64,000 bases of DNA from JBBQYA01 sp038209155 (GTDB lineage: Bacteria > Bacteroidota > Bacteroidia > Sphingobacteriales > Sphingobacteriaceae), in contig JBBQYA010000002.1 in assembly GCA_038209155.1 (NCBI GenBank), positions 1 through 64,000 of the forward strand, in the 5' to 3' direction. The notes beneath the pieces were generated by a model that saw only the letters and a list, made by a program, of their open reading frames with translations, was not told the origin of the DNA and ran no database searches. Both the position numbers and the translations under genes were made by a program. Positions 25,243-32,390 of the stretch are shown here, one piece after another. How positions within the stretch are numbered: position 1 is the first letter of the stretch; the number at the start of each line of letters is the position of its first letter.

Positions 25243-25983
25243 ATGAATTTCAAAGATCAGATTCTAAGTCAAACTTTACCAAAACATGTTGCTATTATAA
25301 TGGATGGGAATGGAAGGTGGGCGAAAGAAAAAGGAAAATTCAGAGTTTTTGGACATAAGAACGGCGTGAGAGCGGTTAGAGACACGGTAGAGGGCGCAGC
25401 CGAAATTGGATTAGAAAATCTTTCTTTATATGCTTTTTCTACTGAGAATTGGAATAGACCTAAATTAGAAGTTAATGCATTAATGGAATTATTAGTTTCG
25501 ACCATTAACAAAGAAACAGCAACATTAATGGAAAATGATATTCGATTAACGGCTTTTGGCGATTTAGATTCCTTACCATCATCTTGCCGAAGAGAATTGT
25601 ATTCTGCCATTGATAAAACAAAAAATAATAAAAGAATGACATTAAACCTTGCCTTGAGCTACAGTTCAAGAATGGAAATTGTAAATGCCGTGAAAAAAAT
25701 AGCTTTAGAAGCAAAAGAAGGAAAAATCAATATTGAAGATATAGATGCTGATTTATTTTCCGATAATCTAAATAGCGGCTATCTTCCTAATCCTGAATTA
25801 TTGATTAGAACTAGCGGAGAAAACAGAATCAGTAATTTTATGCTTTGGCAAATTGCTTACACAGAACTTTATTTTACCACGAAATTATGGCCCGACTTCC
25901 GTCGTGAAGATCTTTTTGAGGCCATATTAAACTACCAAGGTCGCGAACGTAGATTCGGTTTAATCAGCGAACAGGTTAGCTAA
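25243..25983 (+). CDS. uppS: Isoprenyl transferase (undecaprenyl diphosphate synthase)
   Basis: This 246-residue cis-prenyltransferase makes undecaprenyl diphosphate, the lipid carrier for peptidoglycan and O-antigen. Signatures are HVAIIMDGNGRWAKEKG (catalytic Asp), FGHKNGVRAV, LYAFSTENWNRP and RTSGENRISNFMLWQIAYTE near the C-terminus. The bamA gene follows about 25 bases later, so the two are probably cotranscribed. Confidence 0.95.
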   Translation: MNFKDQILSQTLPKHVAIIMDGNGRWAKEKGKFRVFGHKNGVRAVRDTVEGAAEIGLENLSLYAFSTENWNRPKLEVNALMELLVSTINKETATLMENDIRLTAFGDLDSLPSSCRRELYSAIDKTKNNKRMTLNLALSYSSRMEIVNAVKKIALEAKEGKINIEDIDADLFSDNLNSGYLPNPELLIRTSGENRISNFMLWQIAYTELYFTTKLWPDFRREDLFEAILNYQGRERRFGLISEQVS

Positions 25984-26007
25984 GTACAATTGAATTTATC
26001 CCTTTTA

Positions 26008-28500
26008 ATGAAAAATTTTTTTCTTACTATTTTTTTGTGTTGCAGCTTTTTAATCTCAAAAGCTCAAGATAGTACCTTAATTGACCTTAATTACAATCAA
26101 CCGACAGAATATACTTTGGCAGGTCTTACTGTGAGTGGAACCAGATTTTTGGATCAAAATGCATTAATTACTTTATCTGGTTTGACCGTTGGAGAAAAAA
26201 TCAAAATCCCTGGAGACAAAATTGCAAAAGCAATCAATAACCTTTGGAAACAAGGTCTTTTTGAAGATATAGAAGTAAATGTTACAAAAATTCTGGGTGA
26301 TAATATTTTCTTGGATATGTACTTACAAGAGCGGCCTAGACTTTCTAAATTTCAGTTTATTGGAATTAAAAAAGGAGAAGTAGACGAAATTAAAGATAAA
26401 ATAAAATTATTTCAAGGCAAAGTGGTGAATGATAACCTAATAAAAAATACATCAAATACCATAGTAAAATATTATCAAGAAAAAGGTTTTCTGAATGCAA
26501 CAGTTTCTATAACCCAAAAACCAGATACAGCTTTAAGTAATAGTGTTATTGTTTTAATTAAAATTGAAAAAAAAAATAAGATAAAAATAAATAAAATAAA
26601 TATTACTGGAAACACAAATGTAGAGGCAAAAAAGTTAAAAAAAAGCATGAAGGATACTAAAGAGCGTAAGATTTACAATGTCTTTAAAACTTCAAAATTT
26701 CAAGAAAACACGTATGAGGAAGATAAAGTAAAACTTCTTCAAACGTACTCCAATTTAGGATATCGTGATGCTTACATTATAAAAGATACCGTTTACAAAT
26801 ACAATGAAATGGCGGTAAACGTGGAAATAAACATTTTTGAAGGGCCTAAATATTATTTTGGAAACGTAAATTGGGTAGGAAATACCAAATATTCCTCAGA
26901 AGCTCTCACTACCATTTTAGGATTGAAAAAAGGAGATGTTTACAATGCTCAAGAATTAGAAACCCGATTACAACAAAATCCAAATGGGCGAGATATATCA
27001 TCTCTTTATTTAGATGATGGATATTTGTTTTTCAATGTTTCTCCTTTTGAAACCAGGGTATATAATGATACCATAGATTTGGAAATCAGAATTACAGAAG
27101 GTGCTCAAGCGACTATCAATAAAGTAACGGTTCAAGGAAATTTAAAAACAAATGATAAAGTTGTATTACGAGAAATAAGAACCAAACCCGGGCAAAAATT
27201 TTCTAGAGCAGATATTATAAGAACAACCAGAGAAATTGCACAATTAGGATACTTTGACGATCAAAAAACAAATGTAATTCCAAAACCTAATCCACAAGAT
27301 GGTACAGTGGATTTGCAATTCATTGTGGAAGAAAAACCTGCAGATCAGATTGAACTTTCAGGAGGTTTCGGGGCTGGAACCATTGTGGGTACTCTTGGAT
27401 TATCGTTTAATAATTTTTCTTTACGCAATATCTTTAATGGAAAGGCTTATGCTCCGATTCCTACTGGCGATGGGCAAAGATTAAGTTTAAGAGCTCAAGC
27501 AAATGGCAGATCATTTCAATCGTATAATTTTTCTTTTACTGAACCTTGGTTTGGAGGTAAAAAACCAATCAGTTTTGGAGCTTCTTTTTTCCGATCTTTA
27601 CAAACTAATAATAGGCGAATAAGTGATCCTTTAAGTACTTATATTATTGTAAATGGAGTAGGGGTTACTTTGGGAAAAAGATTGAAAAGACCAGATGATT
27701 TTTTTGTATTGAATTATGGAATTAATTTTCAGCAATATCAGTTGAAGGATAATCCCAGTTTAATTTTCAGTAATGGAACTGCTTATAATATTAATTTTTC
27801 TCAATCTCTATCCAGAAATTCAGTAGATGCTCCAATCTATCCAAAATCGGGATCTAATATTCAAGTGAGTTTACAGGTGACACCGCCTTATTCTTTTATA
27901 AATGGAAATGTGTACGACCAATTTACCGATCCAAAAGAAAAATACAAATTAGTAGAATATCATAAATGGAAATTTGATGCTACCCAATTTATTCGGGTAT
28001 ACGGCAATTTAGTATTGAATTTGAAAACCCAATTTGGTTTAGTAGGTTTTTACAATTCTGGTATAGGAATTTCACCTTTTGAAAAATTTAGATTAGGTGG
28101 TGATGGGCTTACTGGATTCAATTTCCTTACTGGTTCAGAAATTATTGGACTTCGTGGATATGAAAATAATTCAATTGTGCCAGAGCCAAACCAAGGCGAC
28201 GATGGAAGTCCAATTTTTAATAAATATGTAATAGAATTGCGACATCCTATTACACAATCTCAATCATCCACAATATTTTTACTTGCGTTTGCCGAAGGTG
28301 GGAATACTTGGAATACGTTTAATAAATTCCAACCGTTCAATGTAAAACGATCAGTAGGAGTTGGTGTTCGAATTTTCTTACCTATATTTGGGCTACTCGG
28401 GCTCGATTATGGATATGGTTTCGATGCTATTCCAGGAAACGAAACAGCCAATAAAGGGCAGTTTCATTTTTCTATTAGTCAGAGTTTAGGAGGATTTTAA
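26008..28500 (+). CDS. bamA: Outer membrane protein assembly factor BamA
   Basis: The 830-residue Omp85-family protein inserts beta-barrels into the outer membrane. A signal peptide (MKNFFLTIFLCC ... SKAQD) precedes five POTRA-type repeats to about residue 430 (for example INKVTVQGNLKTNDKVVLREI). The C-terminal 16-strand barrel carries SFTEPWFGGKKPISFG, GDGLTGF and a terminal Phe (SLGGF). I start at ATG 26008, which begins a perfect signal peptide; a TTG at 25990 would add six residues. Two skp genes follow, its usual chaperone partners. Confidence 0.95.
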   Translation: MKNFFLTIFLCCSFLISKAQDSTLIDLNYNQPTEYTLAGLTVSGTRFLDQNALITLSGLTVGEKIKIPGDKIAKAINNLWKQGLFEDIEVNVTKILGDNIFLDMYLQERPRLSKFQFIGIKKGEVDEIKDKIKLFQGKVVNDNLIKNTSNTIVKYYQEKGFLNATVSITQKPDTALSNSVIVLIKIEKKNKIKINKINITGNTNVEAKKLKKSMKDTKERKIYNVFKTSKFQENTYEEDKVKLLQTYSNLGYRDAYIIKDTVYKYNEMAVNVEINIFEGPKYYFGNVNWVGNTKYSSEALTTILGLKKGDVYNAQELETRLQQNPNGRDISSLYLDDGYLFFNVSPFETRVYNDTIDLEIRITEGAQATINKVTVQGNLKTNDKVVLREIRTKPGQKFSRADIIRTTREIAQLGYFDDQKTNVIPKPNPQDGTVDLQFIVEEKPADQIELSGGFGAGTIVGTLGLSFNNFSLRNIFNGKAYAPIPTGDGQRLSLRAQANGRSFQSYNFSFTEPWFGGKKPISFGASFFRSLQTNNRRISDPLSTYIIVNGVGVTLGKRLKRPDDFFVLNYGINFQQYQLKDNPSLIFSNGTAYNINFSQSLSRNSVDAPIYPKSGSNIQVSLQVTPPYSFINGNVYDQFTDPKEKYKLVEYHKWKFDATQFIRVYGNLVLNLKTQFGLVGFYNSGIGISPFEKFRLGGDGLTGFNFLTGSEIIGLRGYENNSIVPEPNQGDDGSPIFNKYVIELRHPITQSQSSTIFLLAFAEGGNTWNTFNKFQPFNVKRSVGVGVRIFLPIFGLLGLDYGYGFDAIPGNETANKGQFHFSISQSLGGF

Positions 28501-28513
28501 CTTTTATAATACA

Positions 28514-29173
28514 ATGAAGAAAATATTTTTATTAGTAACAATTGCCTTGTTTTTTGAAAATTCTTGGGCACAAAAAATTGGTTTTGTAGATACTGAATAC
28601 ATCTTAAAACATGTTCCAGAATATACATCTGCACAACGGCAATTGGATGATTTATCAGTAAATTGGCAAAAAGAGGTGGATAAAAAATACGATGAAATAG
28701 ATAAATTATATAAAGCTTACCAAGCGGAACAAATTCTATTATCAGAAGATATGCGAAAAGCAAAGGAACAAGAAATAGTAGACAAGGAAAAAGCAGCTAA
28801 AGATTATCAAAAGCAGAAATTTGGTTTTGAAGGGGAGCTTTTTCAAAAAAGAAAAGATTTAGTTAAACCAGTTCAAGACAAAATTTACAATGCAGTTCAA
28901 AAAGTGGCTGAGGAGGGAGCTTTTGGGTTTTTATTCGATAAAACTAGCGATTTAATTATGATTTATTCAAGCTCAAAATACAATAAAAGCGATGATGTAA
29001 TTATAAAAATGGGATACAAACCCGGTCAAATAGTTGGTGGAGATGCTCCAAAATCCAATCCTTCACAAGATGTAAGTACACCTAATAGACCAAACCAAAC
29101 TGCTCCAGCAAAAACAAATCAGCAGCCAGTAAAATCTCCGCCAGTTACTCAACCAATAAAAGACAGAAAATAG
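28514..29173 (+). CDS. OmpH/Skp-family periplasmic chaperone, copy 1
   Basis: This 219-residue protein has a signal peptide ending SWAQK and the Skp opening KIGFVDTEYILKHVPEY. A long charged coiled coil (~35-115) holds the family's two tentacle helices, and FGFLFDKTSDLIMIYSS closes the Skp fold. Skp holds unfolded outer-membrane proteins on the way to BamA. The last ~45 residues form a Pro/Asn/Gln-rich tail (DVSTPNRPNQTAPAKTNQQP), beyond the usual family length. It sits 13 bases behind bamA. Confidence 0.9.
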   Translation: MKKIFLLVTIALFFENSWAQKIGFVDTEYILKHVPEYTSAQRQLDDLSVNWQKEVDKKYDEIDKLYKAYQAEQILLSEDMRKAKEQEIVDKEKAAKDYQKQKFGFEGELFQKRKDLVKPVQDKIYNAVQKVAEEGAFGFLFDKTSDLIMIYSSSKYNKSDDVIIKMGYKPGQIVGGDAPKSNPSQDVSTPNRPNQTAPAKTNQQPVKSPPVTQPIKDRK

Positions 29174-29274
29174 AATTGGATTTTTATAAATTAAATTCTA
29201 TTCTTACATTAAATAAAACAACTCAACGTAAAATTTTAAACAAAAACAATTTTAAAAAATCAGAATCAAAAAGG

Positions 29275-29853
29275 ATGAAAAACATAATCAAAGTTGCCTT
29301 AGTAGCAATATTAGTCACTTTAGGAAATAGTAAATTATTTGCTCAGTCAACAAAATTTGGACATATAAATTCAGCTGAATTGTTGAGTATGATGCCAGAA
29401 ATCAAAGAAGCAGATAAATTGTTGCAAACCTATGGAGCACAATTGGAATCACAATTAAAAATGATGACTGCAGAATATCAATCAAAAGTAGAAAAATATC
29501 AAGGTGAAGAGGCAATGATGGCTGATGCAATAAAACAATCCAAAGTAAAGGAAATTACAGACTTAGAAGGTAGAATTCAAGAATTTCAACAAACCGCTCA
29601 AGAATCTGTAACAAAGAAAAAAGAAGAGTTATATTCTCCAATATTGAAAAAAGCGGAAGATGCAATTAACTCGGTAGCTAAAGAAAATAATTTTTCTTAT
29701 GTTTTTGATAAAAGCGTTGGAGCAGTTATTTACGCTCAAGATTCAGATAATATCATGGATTTGGTAAAAAAGAAATTGAATGTCACTGGAATTTCACCAG
29801 CAGTTGTTCCAGCGCCAGCAAGTTCTCCTGAAAAAACAACACCCAAAAAATAA
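29275..29853 (+). CDS. OmpH/Skp-family periplasmic chaperone, copy 2
   Basis: This 192-residue protein is a second Skp/OmpH homologue: signal peptide ending KLFAQS, KFGHINSAELLSMMPEI at the mature start, a central coiled coil (~45-120) and FSYVFDKSVGAVIYA closing the fold. I start at ATG 29275, directly after an A/G-rich RBS-like run; a TTG at 29176 would put 33 non-signal residues ahead of a perfect signal peptide. The ~100-base gap after copy 1 holds no obvious gene. A strong terminator follows. Confidence 0.9.
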   Translation: MKNIIKVALVAILVTLGNSKLFAQSTKFGHINSAELLSMMPEIKEADKLLQTYGAQLESQLKMMTAEYQSKVEKYQGEEAMMADAIKQSKVKEITDLEGRIQEFQQTAQESVTKKKEELYSPILKKAEDAINSVAKENNFSYVFDKSVGAVIYAQDSDNIMDLVKKKLNVTGISPAVVPAPASSPEKTTPKK

Positions 29854-29871
29854 AATTGCAAAAACTATTTG

Positions 29872-29916
29872 AAAGGGATTATAAATCACGTAATTTGTGA
29901 TTTATAATCCCTTTTT
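29872..29916 (+). terminator. Strong hairpin after skp copy 2, abutting the murI start
   Basis: A perfect 18-bp stem (29872-29889 with 29897-29914) encloses a 7-base loop and is followed by Ts (29912-29916). It fits an intrinsic terminator for the bamA-skp unit, although the stem is rather AT-rich. It ends three bases before the TTG start of murI, so it also covers the place where the murI RBS should be. Confidence 0.7.
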
Positions 29917-29919
29917 AAT

Positions 29920-30726
29920 TTGAATTCAACACAACCCATAGGTATATTTGATTCTGGTATCGGAGGCCTCACTGTCGCCAATGCAATTCATAAATTACTC
30001 CCATCGGAAAGCTTAATCTACTATGGAGATACTGCCCATTTTCCATATGGCGATAAATCTCCTGAAGCTATTAGTAAATATAGTGAAGGTGTAGCTAAAT
30101 TTTTGATTTCTAAAAATTGTAAAGCAATAGTTATAGCCTGCAATACTGCGTCTAGTTTAGGATTTGAAACGGTAAAAAAATTAGTTGGAGATTCTATTTT
30201 AGTAATTAATGTAATAGACCCTGTAATTGAATTAATAGAAAATCTTAATCATATAAATAGAGTAGGTGTGATAGCGACTAAAGGAACAATAAAATCAAAA
30301 GTATATGATACAAAACTCCTAAAAATAGACCGTGAGATACAAGTGCAAACATTAGCAACTCCATTATTAGCACCCATGATCGAGGAAGGTTTTTTTAATA
30401 ATAACATTAGTAAAACAATTATTCACTCTTATTTATCGCGACCAAAATTAAAAAAAATAGATGCCATCATACTGGCTTGTACTCATTATCCGCTCATAAA
30501 GCCTGAAATTGCAGCCTACTATAAAGCTAAAATTGAAATAATAGATAATGCTTTGGTTACAGCAGAGTATATTAAAATTAAATTAAAAGAATTAGATTTA
30601 TTGAGCGATAGTAAAAATCCAAAACTTCAATTTTATGTTTCTGATTTTACCACTTCTTTTCAAAATAGTACTAAAGTTTTCTTTGAAGATAAAGTTCATT
30701 TAGAACTAAAAAATATCTGGAAATAG
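29920..30726 (+). CDS. murI: Glutamate racemase
   Basis: This 268-residue enzyme interconverts L- and D-glutamate for peptidoglycan. It shows GIFDSGIGGLTV at residues 7-18, IYYGDTAHFPYGDKS, the first catalytic Cys in VIACNTASS and the second in LACTHYPL. The only possible start before the conserved motif is TTG at 29920, since an in-frame stop lies at 29905-29907. The start is three bases behind a strong hairpin, which is unusual and may affect expression. Confidence 0.93.
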   Translation: MNSTQPIGIFDSGIGGLTVANAIHKLLPSESLIYYGDTAHFPYGDKSPEAISKYSEGVAKFLISKNCKAIVIACNTASSLGFETVKKLVGDSILVINVIDPVIELIENLNHINRVGVIATKGTIKSKVYDTKLLKIDREIQVQTLATPLLAPMIEEGFFNNNISKTIIHSYLSRPKLKKIDAIILACTHYPLIKPEIAAYYKAKIEIIDNALVTAEYIKIKLKELDLLSDSKNPKLQFYVSDFTTSFQNSTKVFFEDKVHLELKNIWK

Positions 30727-30747
30727 TCATGATACTCTAGACTATTT
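30721..30747 (+). terminator. Hairpin overlapping the murI stop codon
   Basis: An 8-bp perfect stem (30721-30728 with 30740-30747) with an 11-base loop overlaps the murI stop at 30724-30726. The run after it is A-rich rather than T-rich, so termination is uncertain. Confidence 0.3.
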
Positions 30748-31009
30748 GCTGAAAAAAAATTTTAAATTACAAGAAACAATTAGACTAATTTTTCGCAATA
30801 TCTAAACCTTATATCTCTAATAATAAATAAGTTTTTTTTATAATAATTTGTATTTATTATTACGAAGTTAATAATTGGAATTTTAAATTAACATGCTGTC
30901 AAAAGTGTTACAGCGAAGATTTAATTCAGAAGTTGTATAAAATTTCTACACAATTATTTTAATAATTTGAACTAATTTATATTCTAAAAAAAATAATTCC
31001 AAACCGAAT
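30748..31009. other. Intergenic stretch before the sigma-factor fusion gene
   Basis: This is very AT-rich DNA without an open frame of useful size. Promoter-like elements lie just downstream (31012-31081). Nothing else was recognised. Confidence 0.4.
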
Positions 31010-31011
31010 AG

Positions 31012-31037
31012 GGGTAACAAATACTTTACTTGTCATA
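31012..31037 (+). promoter_or_regulatory. Putative ECF-sigma promoter (GGGTA-N14-TGTCATA), copy 1
   Basis: GGGTA at 31012-31016 and TGTCATA at 31031-31037 are separated by exactly 14 bases. The same two blocks with the same spacing occur before the TonB-dependent receptor gene at 32345-32370. The layout fits an ECF -35/-10 pair, with GTC in the -10 as is common for ECF promoters. It precedes the sigma-factor fusion gene, which suggests autoregulation by the intact ancestral sigma factor. Confidence 0.5.
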
Positions 31038-31073
31038 CATAAAAGAAGGATAAAATTTGTGTGCGGTAAAGCA

Positions 31074-31081
31074 TAGATTTG
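31074..31081 (+). promoter_or_regulatory. Putative housekeeping -7 box (TAGATTTG)
   Basis: Exact TAnnTTTG match 17 bases before the TTG start of the sigma fusion gene. A TTTG at 31056-31059 lies upstream, but its 14-base spacing is shorter than usual. It may supply basal transcription in addition to the ECF-like element. Confidence 0.4.
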
Positions 31082-31098
31082 CATAAAAAATAAATCTC

Positions 31099-32289
31099 TT
31101 GCTAACTCAGGAAATAAAAGATATTCATACGAATTTTAGTTTCAGTGAGCAACTGTACAAAAGAAGTTTTAAGGATTATTATTCACCACTCTGTCAGTTT
31201 GCTTTTAACATTTTGAGCGATCAAGATGAAGCTGAAGAAATAGTTCAAAATGTTTTTTATAAATGGTGGGAAAAGCGTGAAAGTTTGGAGATTACCCAAT
31301 CCATAAAGTCTTATTTGTATAAATCTGTACACAACGCAAGTCTAAATAGATTGAAACATGAAAATATAAAGGATAATTATAAACAGTATAATGCCACGCA
31401 AATAGATAACAATCCAATGTATGCAACAGAGAATCTTCACTTGAAAGAAATGGAAATGGAATTATACAAAGCGATAGAATCATTGCCAGAACAGTGCAGA
31501 AGAGTATTTAAATTGAGTCGTTTTGAAGAATTGAAATATGCAGAAATTGCGAATCAATTAGAGATTTCGATAAAAAGAGTTGAAAACCCTCAAATAGCGG
31601 GGTCTGTAAATGTTGCTTATGGTAAAACATCAGGTTTGCAAATAGCTTCTTTAGTGAATATAAATGCAAATGAAATCTCTGGAGCTCAAATTTCTGGCTT
31701 AGTAAACATTGCAAATAAAGTAAATAAAGGTTTTCAATTAGGTTTGGTTAATTATGCAGATTCATCAAACTCGATTCCGATCGGTCTTTTTAGTTTTGTA
31801 AGAAAAGGTGGGTATAGGCGCCTTGAAATTGGAATAAATGAACAAGCTTTCATCAACGCTTCTCTAAAAACTGGTGTGCGTAGATTTTACACAATCTTCC
31901 AATCTGGAATTTGGTCTCAACAAACTTCTAAACCTATTTGGTCTTATGGTTTAGGAATCGGTAAAAGTGTGTTTTTTAAAAATAATTGGAATTTTGATTT
32001 TCAAGGAACTCATGCATTTGTAAATAATGGTAACTCATTAAATACAGACAATCAATTAATAAAAATTCATTTTATAGTTGAAAAGAAGTTATCTAAAAGC
32101 ACGTCATTAGCTGTTGGTCCAGTTGTTAATGGTTTTTTTGAAAAAAAATTCCAAAATAATGGAAAACTAATCTCTGATTTTGTTCCTTATGATCTTAAAA
32201 CTTATGATTTAATTAATAACACCGTAAAGACTTGGATTGGTTTTACAGCATCAATTCGCTTTTTTGATGTTAATGGTTTTGGTAAATAA
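31099..32289 (+). CDS. Chimeric gene: truncated ECF sigma factor fused to the C-terminal surface-repeat part of an STN/carboxypeptidase-like protein
   Basis: This 396-residue frame joins two unrelated parts. Residues 1-163 are a sigma-70 ECF factor: region 2 (YYSPLCQFAFNILSDQDEAEEIVQNVF, KSYLYKSVHNASLNRL) and region 4 (LPEQCRRVFKLSRFEELKYAEIANQLEISIKRVEN). It stops at VEN, in the middle of the DNA-recognition HTH. From Pro164 it becomes a repeat region (GLQIASLVNIN, GAQISGLVNIA, GFQLGLVNYAD, IPIGLFSF) and a barrel-like tail with TGVRRFYTIF. I know these from the C-terminus of Bacteroidota STN/carboxypeptidase-regulatory proteins encoded next to ECF sigma genes. There is no signal peptide for the barrel part. 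An in-frame deletion that removed the end of the sigma gene and most of its neighbour is the simplest reading; the product is probably non-functional. The start is TTG. Confidence 0.8.
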   Translation: MLTQEIKDIHTNFSFSEQLYKRSFKDYYSPLCQFAFNILSDQDEAEEIVQNVFYKWWEKRESLEITQSIKSYLYKSVHNASLNRLKHENIKDNYKQYNATQIDNNPMYATENLHLKEMEMELYKAIESLPEQCRRVFKLSRFEELKYAEIANQLEISIKRVENPQIAGSVNVAYGKTSGLQIASLVNINANEISGAQISGLVNIANKVNKGFQLGLVNYADSSNSIPIGLFSFVRKGGYRRLEIGINEQAFINASLKTGVRRFYTIFQSGIWSQQTSKPIWSYGLGIGKSVFFKNNWNFDFQGTHAFVNNGNSLNTDNQLIKIHFIVEKKLSKSTSLAVGPVVNGFFEKKFQNNGKLISDFVPYDLKTYDLINNTVKTWIGFTASIRFFDVNGFGK

Positions 32290-32344
32290 TTTTCTTCAAC
32301 AACTAATTAAAATCCAATTAATAAAAAAAGTAAAATGGCAATAA

Positions 32345-32370
32345 GGGTACTCTCTTTTACAATTGTCATA
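32345..32370 (+). promoter_or_regulatory. Putative ECF-sigma promoter (GGGTA-N14-TGTCATA), copy 2
   Basis: GGGTA at 32345-32349 and TGTCATA at 32364-32370, with a 14-base spacer identical in length to copy 1 at 31012. It lies 20 bases before the TonB-dependent receptor ATG. The shared pair suggests that receptor and sigma gene belonged to one ECF regulon. Confidence 0.5.
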
Positions 32371-32390
32371 ATATAAAAATAAAATAAAAT

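Noticed and set aside
29176..29274. A 33-residue extension before the second Skp signal peptide
   Set aside because: The segment is a polar, Lys/Asn-rich stretch; the ATG at 29275 begins a standard signal peptide right after an A/G-rich run.
31587..31602. A simple frameshift or sequencing error as cause of the sigma fusion
   Set aside because: The junction is in frame and joins two families with the expected middle parts missing; a one-base error cannot produce that. A mis-assembly remains possible and is listed as a check.
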